Shown here: piece by piece, positions 49,129 through 57,918 of the stretch
How positions within the stretch are numbered: the stretch's first letter is position 1
Layout of the letters: each line of letters starts with the position of its first letter
Source: Candidatus Iainarchaeum sp.
Lineage (GTDB): Archaea > B1Sed10-29 > WALL01
DNA: 64,000 bases
NCBI GenBank assembly: GCA_023129115.1
Contig: JAGMCR010000013.1
Location: 1-64,000, forward strand
Direction of reading: 5' to 3'
Position numbers and translations under genes: made by a program
Notes under the pieces: generated by a model
Seen by the model: only the letters and a program-made list of their open reading frames with translations
Told to the model about the DNA's origin: nothing
The model's database searches: none

Positions 49129-49380
49129 TCACTTCTTTCGTTTCGCCAGGCGCTCAAAACCCAGTGAAATTGTTTTGTCAATGCTGCTCAGCTTTTCGTT
49201 CATGTTCCAAAGGAAGCTGAGAACGAGAATAAGTAGGGATAATTGAAGCCCCAGCCCTATTTCAATAGGTGTCAGGGAATGGCCTTGGGGGGAGTTAATA
49301 ATCTGCCATATGAGCCACAAGAATATGATGATGGCGATTATCCGAAGGACTTCGTCCATGCGTATTTTGGTTTTTCCCAT
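49129..49380 (-). CDS. Small membrane protein
   Basis: 83 residues. A charged start, then two hydrophobic helices (LRIIAIIIFLWLIWQII and GLGLQLSLLILVLSFLWNM) and a basic amphipathic tail (SSIDKTISLGFERLAKRKK). Its ATG shares one base with the stop of the 28-residue peptide gene upstream (TAATG), so the two are translationally coupled. Function unknown. Confidence 0.68.
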   Translation of the reverse strand: MGKTKIRMDEVLRIIAIIIFLWLIWQIINSPQGHSLTPIEIGLGLQLSLLILVLSFLWNMNEKLSSIDKTISLGFERLAKRKK

Positions 49381-49466
49381 TATCCCACCGTCAACAAGTA
49401 CAGGAACAGCAGAACGGCGATTACAGCAATAACAACCACGACGGTGTTGAGAAGCTCTTTTTTCAT
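49380..49466 (-). CDS. 28-residue membrane peptide
   Basis: MKKELLNTVVVVIAVIAVLL begins a 28-residue frame that is almost entirely one hydrophobic helix with a basic start. A TATA-like GATTTATAAG on the minus strand (about 49490-49499) is at leaderless distance from ATG 49466, and the stop overlaps the next ATG. Spacing and coupling support a real gene. It may be a subunit or regulator of the 83-residue membrane protein. Confidence 0.62.
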   Translation of the reverse strand: MKKELLNTVVVVIAVIAVLLFLYLLTVG

Positions 49467-49633
49467 GAAATCATCTTCCGCGCCCGTGGCTTATAAATCT
49501 TTTGTTCGGCCATTGGCTTGTCTTAATTGCTGCTGTGGTTTAATAAACGGGGAGTATACAACTTGCCGAGATAAGTTACCTTTTTATACCTTTTCGCCAG
49601 AATCATGGGCACAACCACACCAGGTGTTAGAAA

Positions 49634-50017
49634 ATGGTTGATTACACAACAATAAAGTCGACTGAAATCAAGTACGGAAACAACAACTTCCTGGAAGTTG
49701 CACGAAAGGAGATCGAGGGCAACGAGTTCATCTCGCTGTCCAAGGGCTATTTCCTCCCGAACGGGAACAAGCGCTACAAGAGTGGCATCGGGTTCCCGGA
49801 CGAGAACGCACTGCCCCAGCAGCTCGCAGACGCCATCCTGCAGATGGCTTCCACCACGAAGACCATCAAGGAAACCGCAAAAGAGCTCGCTGCAGAAACA
49901 ACGGAAGTAGCTGAAGCGGCGCCCGCCGAAGAAAAGAAGGAAGAGGCGCCCGCCGAGGAAGCCCCCGAAGAGGAGGCTCCTGCCGAAGAGGCCCCGGCCG
50001 AAGAGGCTTCGGAATAA
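49634..50017 (+). CDS. PC4/PurA-like single-strand nucleic-acid-binding protein with acidic tail
   Basis: 127 residues. The N-terminal part (TEIKYGNNNFLEVARKEIEGNEFISLSKGY, then KRYKSGIGFP) has the beta-strand pattern of small PC4- or PurA-like ssDNA/RNA-binding domains. The tail from about residue 85 is low-complexity, rich in Glu, Ala and Pro (EEAPAEEAPEEEAPAEE). A TATA-like box lies about 49581-49590, so this mRNA may have a leader of some 20 nt. The family call is tentative; nucleic-acid binding is inferred. Confidence 0.6.
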   Translation: MVDYTTIKSTEIKYGNNNFLEVARKEIEGNEFISLSKGYFLPNGNKRYKSGIGFPDENALPQQLADAILQMASTTKTIKETAKELAAETTEVAEAAPAEEKKEEAPAEEAPEEEAPAEEAPAEEASE

Positions 50018-50061
50018 GATACCGGTACCGGTCGAGGTGCCAGGGGACTCCGGCTTTGGTC

Positions 50062-50095
50062 GGAGCCAATCTGCGCCTCGGCTCCCTATTTTTTT
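50062..50095 (+). terminator. Hairpin and T-run after the PC4-like gene
   Basis: GGAGCC (50062-50067) pairs with GGCTCC (50080-50085), followed by CTATTTTTTT. The T-run overlaps the stop of the convergent gene at 50086. Confidence 0.5.
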
Positions 50096-51447
50096 GCCAG
50101 GAATGGGTTCTTCCTCACCAGCGTCTTGTACACATTCCACCAGCCGTCAGCGTCACTCAGGTGCCTCCCGGCCTCGGCTTCCTTTCCCTTCTTCTCGTGC
50201 TTCAGCTTTGCCTTGGCCTTGCCCGTCGGCACCTCGAACTTCGTGGGGTGCCCCCACGTCGTCTGGCCGTGGTACTCCCTCTTCCCCTTCAGCGAATGCC
50301 TTGCCTTCTCATAGCTAAGCTTTGCCCACGCGTGATGCATGTGTGTAAACCACGCCTTCAGCATTTCCTCTCCCGCCTTCTCGACCTTCCGCGCCTCGTA
50401 ATCATCCCTGGACTCGCCCTCCTCCCGCGGCACGATTTTGTAGACCTTTTTCATGTGCTCGAGCGCGTCCTTCCGCGCTGCGTCAAACGGCAGCTCGTAG
50501 TCCTCAAGCCTCACGGCCTCGCCCTGCTGCTTCCGCTCCGCCAGGTCAAACATGGCGTATACCAGGTGATTCACCCCGGGCACGACGCTGTGCAGCGGCC
50601 ACCCGACTTCTAACCACGCAGTGCTTCCTGCAGTCGCGGCGTGGACGCCGGGCTCGGACTTCCTCAGCTCGTAAAGCTCCCTCAGCACATCGGAAAAGTT
50701 TTTTTGGGTCTTTTTTATCTCTCTCTCGTGCTCCGGTGTCCCAATCTTCCCGAGCAGCTTTATGTCGCGGTCCAGCCGCGCCAGGTCGCTCTCAATCGAG
50801 TGCTCGGTGAACGCCTCGCACACCCGCCGCGTCTTGCCGTAGTCAAGCTCGCCCCGATGCTTCAGCGCAAGCGCCCTCATGAAGTCGCCCCGCCGCGACG
50901 CGACGACCTGCTCCGGAACAGTCTCCTTGTTCCCGACCGGCAAAAACGCGTACGACAAGGCAATCAAGTCACCCTTCAGCGTCTCGTACCCCACCCTCTT
51001 TGCCTTAGGCTTGCCCTTGTTCCACTCCACCGCAAAGTCATTCAGGGCGTCCTTCCGAATCTTCTGGCGATTCTCGTACAGGTAGCCCACCATTTTCTGC
51101 ATCCGCTTCACGCGGCTGCCAATGAACGTCTGCCGCAGCTGCATGTTGAAGTGGTGAGCGATTGCGCCCGCGAGCACGTTCTTCTTGAAGCTCTTCCGCT
51201 TCCGAATTGTGTCCACGATTGCCTCGGCCTCGTGGCTTCGCCGTCCCTTCAGCAGGGGGTGCCGCGGCGCCAGCACGCGCGAGAAGTCAAGGAACTGGCC
51301 CCAGTATTCTCCGTCCCTGGCACCGTCGCGCTGCTCCCGCTTATGTATCCACTCGCGGATGCTGCCGTCCCTGATTTGCCCTGGCTTCCTGGCGATTTCG
51401 CCGAAAAAGTCGAACTTCCGCCTGAATTCCAGCTCCATCTTGGGCAT
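50086..51447 (-). CDS. Large hypothetical protein divergent from HerA-like gene
   Basis: 453 residues from ATG 51447, the start that fits the TATA-like box about 26 nt away (ATTATATAC on the minus strand, about 51469-51477). The protein is basic, soluble and mainly helical, rich in K, R and aromatic residues, with no recognised domain. Possible clusters are FKKNVLAGAIAHHFNMQLRQTF and WFTHMHHAWAKLSYEKARHSLKG (several His). It shares a 36-bp divergent promoter region with the HerA-like ATPase, which suggests joint control. Nucleic-acid binding is a guess. Confidence 0.7.
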   Translation of the reverse strand: MPKMELEFRRKFDFFGEIARKPGQIRDGSIREWIHKREQRDGARDGEYWGQFLDFSRVLAPRHPLLKGRRSHEAEAIVDTIRKRKSFKKNVLAGAIAHHFNMQLRQTFIGSRVKRMQKMVGYLYENRQKIRKDALNDFAVEWNKGKPKAKRVGYETLKGDLIALSYAFLPVGNKETVPEQVVASRRGDFMRALALKHRGELDYGKTRRVCEAFTEHSIESDLARLDRDIKLLGKIGTPEHEREIKKTQKNFSDVLRELYELRKSEPGVHAATAGSTAWLEVGWPLHSVVPGVNHLVYAMFDLAERKQQGEAVRLEDYELPFDAARKDALEHMKKVYKIVPREEGESRDDYEARKVEKAGEEMLKAWFTHMHHAWAKLSYEKARHSLKGKREYHGQTTWGHPTKFEVPTGKAKAKLKHEKKGKEAEAGRHLSDADGWWNVYKTLVRKNPFLAKK

Positions 51448-51483
51448 CACCTATTTATACGCTTATTCCGTATATAATCCTGC
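51448..51483. promoter_or_regulatory. Interleaved divergent promoters
   Basis: Only 36 bp separate ATG 51447 (minus) and ATG 51484 (plus). The plus-strand TATA-like ATTTATAC (about 51452-51459) lies closer to the minus gene, and the minus-strand TATATAAT (about 51471-51478) closer to the plus gene. Each is about 26 nt from its own start. Transcription in one direction should exclude the other. Confidence 0.65.
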
Positions 51484-53847
51484 ATGGAATTCAAGCCAAG
51501 GGTCAACTCCCCCCTGGACGCGCTGGAAGACGCCGCAGGCCGCAGCATTTTCGTGGGCCGCAGCCAGGCCCTCCACCGCAAGTACGGCCGCGAGGGCGCC
51601 CTGCTGCTGGGCAAAGTCGCGGAACAGGAAAAATACGGCGAGTTCGTCTACCTCGACGCATTGATGCCCCACACCATTTTCGTGTGCGGTTCAAAAGGCT
51701 CTGGCAAAAGCTATTCGATATCAATCATCGCCGAGGAATTGATTTACAAGAACCCAAATGTCGCAGTCGTAATCATCGACCCCATCGGCATCTTTTGGTC
51801 CATGAAGTACCCAAACCAGGAAGAGTCCGAGCTCGACGAATTGATTCGCATGGGCCTCGCGCCGCGCGGCGTCGCCGAGACGCGAGTCTTCGTCCCGTAC
51901 GGTGTCCGCAACACTTTGCCGCGCGACACCTACGACAAGACGTACGCACTGCGCCCCGCCGACTTGAACGTGGACGACTGGTGCATCACTTTCGACATCG
52001 ACCGGTTCTCCCCAACCGGCCTGCTCCTCGAAAAAACGCTCGAAAAAGTGTTCAACGGCTACAAGACCACGGACAAAAAGCACGTGAACCCCAACCCGGA
52101 CTACGGCCTCGAAGAAATAATCAACTGCCTCAACAACGACGCAGAGCTTTCCTCGAAGACCAAGGGCTTCAAGACGGACTCGCGCCGCGCGCTGACGTCC
52201 CGCTTCGAGTCGGCAAAGTCGTGGGGCATTTTTTCCGCGAGCGGCACTCCGCTCGTCGAATTGTGCCAGGAGGGCAAGGTCTCTGTAATCGACGTCTCGT
52301 TCCTTGACGAAAAAGTCAACGCGCTCGTCATCGGGCTGCTCGCGCGAAAGATTCTTAACGCGCGCAAGCTCGCGACGCGCAAGACCGCGATGAAGCGGCT
52401 CGCCGTGTCCATGGAGGAAGTCCTGGAGACCGGCATCCCGCCGACGTGGCTGTTCATCGACGAGGCCCACACCCTGATTCCCTCGGGCTCGCAGAAGACC
52501 GCCGCCTCGGACGCGCTCATTGAGTACGTGAAGCAGGGCCGCCGCCCGGGATGCTCGCTCGTGATGGCGACGCAGCAGCCCGCCGCGCTCGACACCAAAG
52601 TCCTCTCGCAGCTCGACCTGCTGGTCTGCCACAAGCTCACGTTCGACGACGACATCAAGGCCGTGTTCAAGCGAATGCCCGCGGGCATCCCCAAGGAGTA
52701 TTCCGCCCGATTCATCAAGACGCTCCCAATCGGGTATTGCTTGATTGGCGACAGGAGCGACCACACGAACAGGGTGTTCGCCGCCAAAATGCGGCCGCGG
52801 TTCTCGCAGCACGAGGGCCGCGAGACGCGGAGCGTCGACTTCGAGGAGACCCTGTCCGCGGAACAGGTGGAAGAGCTTGTCGTAAAGATGGTCAAGAAGC
52901 AATTGGTCGACTTCGGCCGCGTGAACCTTTCCAAAATAGACCAATTGGCCCGCACCATCAACAAGCGCTACGGCACCAAAGTCTCTGCCAAGTCAGTGGT
53001 CAAGGCAATCGAGGGCGCGGCGGTGGACAACGAGCAGCTCGTGCTGAAGGAAATCCTTGAGCAGGAGCAGGCCGCGGCCGAGGACTTGCCTGAAGAGCCG
53101 GCGCCCGAGGCGCCGAGCGGCGAGAACCTGCTGGCGTTCACTTCCCAAATCAGCGCGGAGCGGGCGAAGGGCCTGGCATTGAAGCAGCGCAAGGCGAAAT
53201 TATTCGGCTTGTTCGGGGACGAGGAGTCCTTGAAGGACCTGCGCATCGAGTACTGGCCGGTGTACAAGGTGGAGTACGACTATTACCAGGGCAAGGGCTT
53301 CAAGCGCTTGGTGTGCTACGTGGACGGCATGAACGGCGAATTGTTGAGCGTCGGCAGGGCGGGGATGGCCTCGACGCGCGGCGTGGGCCGCTTGACCACA
53401 ATGAACAAGAGCAAGCGCAAGATAATCGCGGCCCTGCGCAAGGGCAAGCAGGCGAGCGCGAAGGGAATCGCGGGCGTCGCCGAAATCACCGAGACGACCG
53501 CGCGGGCGAACGCGGAGGAATTGGCCGAGGACGGCCTGCTCTCTTATCGCGACGACGGCCGCGCCCGGACTTACGTGCTGAAGGAGCAGTTCGACCTGCC
53601 GCAGAAAATCAATGTGCCGGAGTACACTACTCTTGAGTCGCAATTAACGATGGGCGAGGCGAGCGGGTTTGTCCCCACGCCCCGCATCACACAGGAGTCT
53701 GTTTCCGACATCCCCGCGATTTTCGGCGAAGTAAAAATCAAGTCTGTTTCTTTCGTGTACCGCCCGGTCTACCACGCCTCGTTTGCCTCCACGAAGGGCC
53801 CCCGCGACGTCTACATAGACGGCATTGACGGGGCGGTGGCAAGATGA
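51484..53847 (+). CDS. HerA/VirB4-like ATPase with C-terminal wHTH and repeat domains
   Basis: 787 residues. RecA-fold pump-type ATPase: Walker A GSKGSGKS (69-76), Walker B WLFIDEAHTLIP (D326, E327), and VMATQQPAALDTKVLSQLD, as in HerA, FtsK and conjugation ATPases. A winged helix follows around 650-700 (KIIAALRKGKQASAKGIAGVAEIT). It is flanked by two related units, YWPVYKVEYDYYQGKG...CYVDGMNGE and YRPVYHASFASTKGP...YIDGIDGA. This build occurs in archaeal HerA-like proteins lacking NurA partners; none is adjacent here. It probably moves DNA or a polymer. Coupled to the next gene by overlap. Confidence 0.87.
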   Translation: MEFKPRVNSPLDALEDAAGRSIFVGRSQALHRKYGREGALLLGKVAEQEKYGEFVYLDALMPHTIFVCGSKGSGKSYSISIIAEELIYKNPNVAVVIIDPIGIFWSMKYPNQEESELDELIRMGLAPRGVAETRVFVPYGVRNTLPRDTYDKTYALRPADLNVDDWCITFDIDRFSPTGLLLEKTLEKVFNGYKTTDKKHVNPNPDYGLEEIINCLNNDAELSSKTKGFKTDSRRALTSRFESAKSWGIFSASGTPLVELCQEGKVSVIDVSFLDEKVNALVIGLLARKILNARKLATRKTAMKRLAVSMEEVLETGIPPTWLFIDEAHTLIPSGSQKTAASDALIEYVKQGRRPGCSLVMATQQPAALDTKVLSQLDLLVCHKLTFDDDIKAVFKRMPAGIPKEYSARFIKTLPIGYCLIGDRSDHTNRVFAAKMRPRFSQHEGRETRSVDFEETLSAEQVEELVVKMVKKQLVDFGRVNLSKIDQLARTINKRYGTKVSAKSVVKAIEGAAVDNEQLVLKEILEQEQAAAEDLPEEPAPEAPSGENLLAFTSQISAERAKGLALKQRKAKLFGLFGDEESLKDLRIEYWPVYKVEYDYYQGKGFKRLVCYVDGMNGELLSVGRAGMASTRGVGRLTTMNKSKRKIIAALRKGKQASAKGIAGVAEITETTARANAEELAEDGLLSYRDDGRARTYVLKEQFDLPQKINVPEYTTLESQLTMGEASGFVPTPRITQESVSDIPAIFGEVKIKSVSFVYRPVYHASFASTKGPRDVYIDGIDGAVAR

Positions 53848-54887
53848 TGCGGGAGCTGGCGAGGCAGCATTACATTGAGACCATGAGGCGGCTCCCGAAG
53901 TATGAGGGCGTCGGCGAGAGCTTCCACGACAGGGAGGCGGAGCGCTACGCAGACTTTTACACGCTCGGCCCCCGGCAGGGCGCGACCCTGGCGAACCTGC
54001 GGGAGCACGGCAGCGAAGAGCACCCCGAGGGCCTGAACGAGAAGAGGGTCACCGAGTGGCTCGCCTCAAAGTTCGTGGATGAGCAGGCCATGGCGCTGAG
54101 GCTTGTGCCGGGCCTTGCCCCGGACCCCGAGTTCAAGAAGATGGCCGACGTCATGGCGCACTGCCGCGAAATCATCAGGAACAAGTTCGGCGAGGGCACC
54201 AAGGAGTTCAAGAGCTTCCGGCTCAAGCACCTCCGCAACACGCTGGTTGACTATACCAACATGTACTTGTACGGCCCGAGGGGCAAGGTCGACCGGGGCT
54301 GGCTCAAGAGCAGGATTGAAAGGTTCGACTACTTGTGGGCAGTGCCCGGCTGGGACCCGCACCCCGAGTTCGCGGGCGTGGGCGAGCCAATCAGGCGGCT
54401 TCGGGAGAGGCAGGAACAGGCCGGCGCAACGCTCGATGAGCCACTGGCGCCAAGGGCTTCGTCGCTGCTCCGCGCCGTCAAGCCCGGGGAAACAACTCCT
54501 ACTCCAACACCAGAACTGGGGGTGTCGCCAGAACAGTCTCCGACGCCAACCGGGGGGACGCCAAAACCGGGGACGCCTGCTCCAACGCAAGAACCGGGGG
54601 TGTCGCCAGAATCGGCGACACCCCCAATTGCTGAGGCTGGGGAACCCGAGAAGCCAATTCCCGTGCTGAAGCAGGAAGAGGAAGAAGACGTGCTTTCCCT
54701 GCTGAAAAAGGAGACCCAAAATGACCTGCTCATCCACGCCCGCACCCTGGCCATGCTCAAGCCAGGAAAAAAGGTGACCATGGGAGACGTGGACCTATTG
54801 TCGTCTAAGATTATGGACCGCGGCATTGGCTACGAGGACGCGAAGAAGATAGCCAGGAAAATCATGGAGCAGGCAAGGCAGGGGTAG
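53844..54887 (+). CDS. Novel protein with Pro/Thr linker and shared C-terminal module
   Basis: 347 residues, starting at overlapping ATGs (53844/53847) on the HerA-like stop. The N-terminal helical domain (1-205) is not recognised. A linker (about 213-275, TPTPTPELGVSPEQSPTPTGG) follows, encoded by short DNA repeats including a perfect 12-bp inverted repeat (54596-54625). The last 55 residues (HARTLAMLKPGKKV...RGIGYEDAKKIARKIME) match the C-termini of the proteins at 55886 and 57919. Translational coupling suggests that it works with the ATPase. Confidence 0.7.
   Translation: MMRELARQHYIETMRRLPKYEGVGESFHDREAERYADFYTLGPRQGATLANLREHGSEEHPEGLNEKRVTEWLASKFVDEQAMALRLVPGLAPDPEFKKMADVMAHCREIIRNKFGEGTKEFKSFRLKHLRNTLVDYTNMYLYGPRGKVDRGWLKSRIERFDYLWAVPGWDPHPEFAGVGEPIRRLRERQEQAGATLDEPLAPRASSLLRAVKPGETTPTPTPELGVSPEQSPTPTGGTPKPGTPAPTQEPGVSPESATPPIAEAGEPEKPIPVLKQEEEEDVLSLLKKETQNDLLIHARTLAMLKPGKKVTMGDVDLLSSKIMDRGIGYEDAKKIARKIMEQARQG
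54596..54625. repeat. Palindromic repeat within coding linker
   Basis: GGGGGTGTCGCC and GGCGACACCCCC are perfect 12-bp arms with a 6-nt loop. Just upstream, at about 54552-54563, GGGGGACGCCAA repeats the half-site of the 24-bp palindromes at 7699 and 44907. Confidence 0.7.
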
Positions 54888-54892
54888 TTGCC

Positions 54893-55819
54893 ATGAAGGC
54901 GAAGAGCAGCAGGCACAGGGTTGAGGAAGGCATTCGCGGCTCCCCCAAGAACCGGACTGAGCAGGTCGTCCATTTCCTGGAGCCAGGCAAGGACCTCCAC
55001 ATCAAGGACATAACCCAAGAGGCCTACAAATATTTCGACATTGACCGCAAGCAGGTCCTGTCCACACTCATGCAGGGGGCAAAGGGGCCCGGCGCTTTTT
55101 TCGAGAGGATTAAGCCCGCCCATTACCGCCTGACGCCCCTGGGCAAAGAGCTCCAGAAGCTGGTCGAGCTGCCGCCCATGCGCGAGCTCCCGCCCGAGCC
55201 AGAGCCCGAGCCGCCGAAGAGCATTGAGGAAGCGCTGGAAGAGGAGTACTTCAGCATCACGGGCAAGAACCGCTCCAGCAAGCGCGTGCAGGATTCGGCA
55301 AAGCGCTTCAGGAACCTTTTTTTGACGGGCGTGTGGGCAACCGCGGAAAGCGAGGCGCCCAAGGGCTCGACCAGCGGCGTGGTGCGCAGGAAGAGGAGGC
55401 GCATCCTGTCCTGGATTAGCACCCACAAGCGGAACGCTTCGGAGCTCGCGAGGCTTGTGCAGGGCGAGCGCGAGTTTATGTACCCCGAGCTCATGAAGGA
55501 CGCCAAGCCACACCCCGAGCTCGCGGAAAAAATGACTGTGCCAGTGAAAAAGCAGGCTGTCGAGCGCTGGGACTTGGGTGCGAAGTACGACGACGCCATT
55601 TTCGCGGTGTGCAGGGAAAGGGAGTGCACGCCCCAGTTCCAGGACCCGCGCTTCACGGCGAGCGACACCAGCCGCCACCTATTGCTGGCCATGCTGGTGA
55701 GGGACGCCCGGGAAGAGGTCGAGTCATGGGAAAACCCACCCAAGGCCTACGAAAAGGACAAGCTCGGCTATCTGAGGAAAATTGTCGAGAACTGGGTCAA
55801 AAACAAGCACAAGGGTTGA
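54893..55819 (+). CDS. Novel protein with N-terminal winged-helix-like domain
   Basis: 308 residues. Residues 15-85 look like a winged helix (TEQVVHFLEPGKDLHIKDITQEAYKYFDI...YRLTPLGKELQKLVE). A Pro/Glu linker (PPEPEPEPPKS) and a helical C-terminal region follow (VRRKRRRILSWISTHKRNASELARL, then TSRHLLLAMLVRDAREEVESW). No known family. It lies 5 bp after the preceding gene in the same operon as the HerA-like ATPase, which favours a DNA-linked role. Confidence 0.68.
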   Translation: MKAKSSRHRVEEGIRGSPKNRTEQVVHFLEPGKDLHIKDITQEAYKYFDIDRKQVLSTLMQGAKGPGAFFERIKPAHYRLTPLGKELQKLVELPPMRELPPEPEPEPPKSIEEALEEEYFSITGKNRSSKRVQDSAKRFRNLFLTGVWATAESEAPKGSTSGVVRRKRRRILSWISTHKRNASELARLVQGEREFMYPELMKDAKPHPELAEKMTVPVKKQAVERWDLGAKYDDAIFAVCRERECTPQFQDPRFTASDTSRHLLLAMLVRDAREEVESWENPPKAYEKDKLGYLRKIVENWVKNKHKG

Positions 55820-55822
55820 TTC

Positions 55823-55882
55823 TGTCTAGACGTTTAGATTAAAACCCTACTATTTTATAAACTGTCTAGACATTTAAATTAA
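55823..55882 (+). promoter_or_regulatory. Double TGTCTAGAC operator, copy 1
   Basis: TGTCTAGACGTTTAGATTAA (55823-55842) and TGTCTAGACATTTAAATTAA (55863-55882) are direct repeats 40 bp apart that flank the TATA-like ATTTTATAA. The second covers the likely transcription start, just before ATG 55886. The same layout precedes the gene at 57919. Confidence 0.75.
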
Positions 55883-55885
55883 TTA

Positions 55886-57853
55886 ATGGAGAAGCGCGGC
55901 AGGAAGAAGGGCTACAGGTACACGAAGTACGACCCCAAGCGCTATTACTCTCCTGGCGACGCCCGCATCGAGGTTTGGAAGCGCATCGAGAAAAAGGAGT
56001 TTGAGAAGGGCTTCTTCTCGTACAAGGAGAACCGTGTGCTCGCCATCCAGATGCTCGTCGCGAAGCTCGTGCGGGACAAGGGCCTCCAGGTAAGCGAAAT
56101 CACGAGGGACCACTTCAGGGAACACGGCATGGACTGCCTGATTACTTATTTCAAGTCCAAGGAAAAGGCGCTCCGCGCCGCGGGGTTTTCCGACGAGTTA
56201 ATCACGACCAAGCCGGCGGAGCACGACGTCAGGGACATTCGGAGGGCCGTCCGGCTCATCAAGGGCGTGAAGGCCTCGGAAGACATTGACGACACCTTGG
56301 ACGGGCTGCACCGCAAAGTCTTCGGCAATGTGCCCAAAAAGATTGGCTACCGCTATCTCCTGAAACTCGCGGAGGAGCACACCGGAATTAAATACCGCAC
56401 GCTTTACCAGCTCTTCAACCCGAATTACGCGCGCTTCAAGAAGTACAGCCCCCGGCTCCGGGAGGAAATCCACGCCATCCGCGAGCAGTGGGGCCTCGAG
56501 GGAGAGACGGAGCCGGGCGAAGTGAAGCGCCCGGTGCACGTCCCGGGAGAAAGCCCGTTCAAGATGAGGGGCCTGACCGCCGAGGAAAAAACGCTCCTGC
56601 AGGACATACGCACGGGCTTCAGGAACTGGGACTTGACCTTCCTCTCGAGGAAGAAAAAGATTCCTGGCAATGTATGGACTGTCCTGATACTCCCCGAGGT
56701 CAGGAAGCTTTCGAAAGAGCTGCTCAAGAAAAGCCCTGAGCACGAGCCCAGGCTGCTGAGGATGCTCCGCAGGATGTACAAGCGCTCAAGCCACCGCACG
56801 CGGGGCGACAAGCTCCTCGAGAGAGTCAAGGAGTCCCTCGAGAGGGAAATGCTCCTCGGCGGGCCAGAGACAGGAAAAACGCGGGAGCTCCGGCTGCCGG
56901 CAGGCGTGCTGGACAAGCTGCTCCCGTTCATGACACCGAACCGCCGCCTCCAGGAAGTGCTCGAGGAGGCACAGCAGTACTTTCCCGAGTTGAGTTTCCC
57001 CCAGGCCGAGGCCGCGGTCTATCTCGACAGGAGCAGTATTGACCCCCACATCAACCTGTCTTTCTTTGGCGGCGATTACGTGCGGACCAAGAAGGGCGAG
57101 GAGGCAGCGGCGTCCATTCTCCTGCCGCCGAAGCTTGGGACCCCGGCGAGGGAAGGGCTCGACCAAAAGCGCCTGCAGGAAGAGTCGGCCCGCGAGGAAG
57201 TGGAGCGGCTGAAGCGCGTGGCCGAAGAGGAATTGACCCCGGAGGAGAAAGAAGAACTGTTTGCCGACAAGGCACTGGAGGACTTCACCAGCGCCACCGG
57301 CGTCAAGGGCATGGTCGCCCAGCGGTTCAGGAACTATGTCAGGGCAGGCCCAGAGCATGATGTCAAGACACCGTCGGAGCACGCCACGAAGGAAGAGTTC
57401 AGGCTGCTGGGGCAGGAGATCCCCAAAGCCGGAATCGGCTTCAAGCAATGGCAAATCAAGCAGTGGCTCTCGAGGTACCTTGCGCACCCCGAGCTCAAGA
57501 AGTACCGGCGGGAGGACGAGCCGCTCCATGAAGTCGAGGAAGAGCCGCCCGAGATTCCGGTCCCAAAGACCAAAAAAAGGAAGAAAATCGGGCCGCCAGA
57601 GCCAAAGAAAGAAGAAGAGCCCCCGAAGCCCGCCGGCCGGCCCAGGGAGGTAAAGTCCCTGCTCGAGGGCCTCTCGGCGGCGGACCGGAAGAACTTTGAC
57701 AGCCAGGCCCGCGGCCTCCTCAGGCAATGCGGTGGAGACGCCAGAAAGGCGACGGACCTGCTGGCCCAGAGCGTTTCGCGCCTGGGCTACGGCCCCCGCG
57801 AGGCCAGCAGGATAGCAGCCAAAATAGTCGAAATAGAGAAAAAACTCTACTAA
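55886..57853 (+). CDS. Novel multidomain DNA-binding-like protein (paralogue A)
   Basis: 655 residues. An N-terminal domain of about 210 residues contains a unit like the homing-endonuclease-associated repeat (VSEITRDHFREHGMDCLITY, FKSKEKALRAAGFS), then GYRYLLKLAEEHTGIKYRTLYQLFNP. A central domain (about 228-330, EEKTLLQDIRTGFRNWDLTF) and the C-terminal module (SQARGLLRQ...LGYGPREASRIAAKI) also occur in the paralogue at 57919. A charged middle and Pro/Lys linker lie between. No nuclease motif is seen. Expression is probably controlled by the double operator upstream. Confidence 0.75.
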   Translation: MEKRGRKKGYRYTKYDPKRYYSPGDARIEVWKRIEKKEFEKGFFSYKENRVLAIQMLVAKLVRDKGLQVSEITRDHFREHGMDCLITYFKSKEKALRAAGFSDELITTKPAEHDVRDIRRAVRLIKGVKASEDIDDTLDGLHRKVFGNVPKKIGYRYLLKLAEEHTGIKYRTLYQLFNPNYARFKKYSPRLREEIHAIREQWGLEGETEPGEVKRPVHVPGESPFKMRGLTAEEKTLLQDIRTGFRNWDLTFLSRKKKIPGNVWTVLILPEVRKLSKELLKKSPEHEPRLLRMLRRMYKRSSHRTRGDKLLERVKESLEREMLLGGPETGKTRELRLPAGVLDKLLPFMTPNRRLQEVLEEAQQYFPELSFPQAEAAVYLDRSSIDPHINLSFFGGDYVRTKKGEEAAASILLPPKLGTPAREGLDQKRLQEESAREEVERLKRVAEEELTPEEKEELFADKALEDFTSATGVKGMVAQRFRNYVRAGPEHDVKTPSEHATKEEFRLLGQEIPKAGIGFKQWQIKQWLSRYLAHPELKKYRREDEPLHEVEEEPPEIPVPKTKKRKKIGPPEPKKEEEPPKPAGRPREVKSLLEGLSAADRKNFDSQARGLLRQCGGDARKATDLLAQSVSRLGYGPREASRIAAKIVEIEKKLY

Positions 57854-57856
57854 TTC

Positions 57857-57915
57857 TGTCTAGACGTTACGATTAATACCACTAGCTTTATATAATGTCT
57901 AGACGTTACGATTAA
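57857..57915 (+). promoter_or_regulatory. Double TGTCTAGAC operator, copy 2
   Basis: TGTCTAGACGTTACGATTAA occurs at 57857-57876 and 57896-57915, 39 bp apart, flanking the TATA-like CTTTATATA (about 57886-57894). ATG 57919 follows. It is nearly identical in design to 55823-55882, so one factor probably controls both paralogues. Confidence 0.75.
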
Positions 57916-57918
57916 TCA

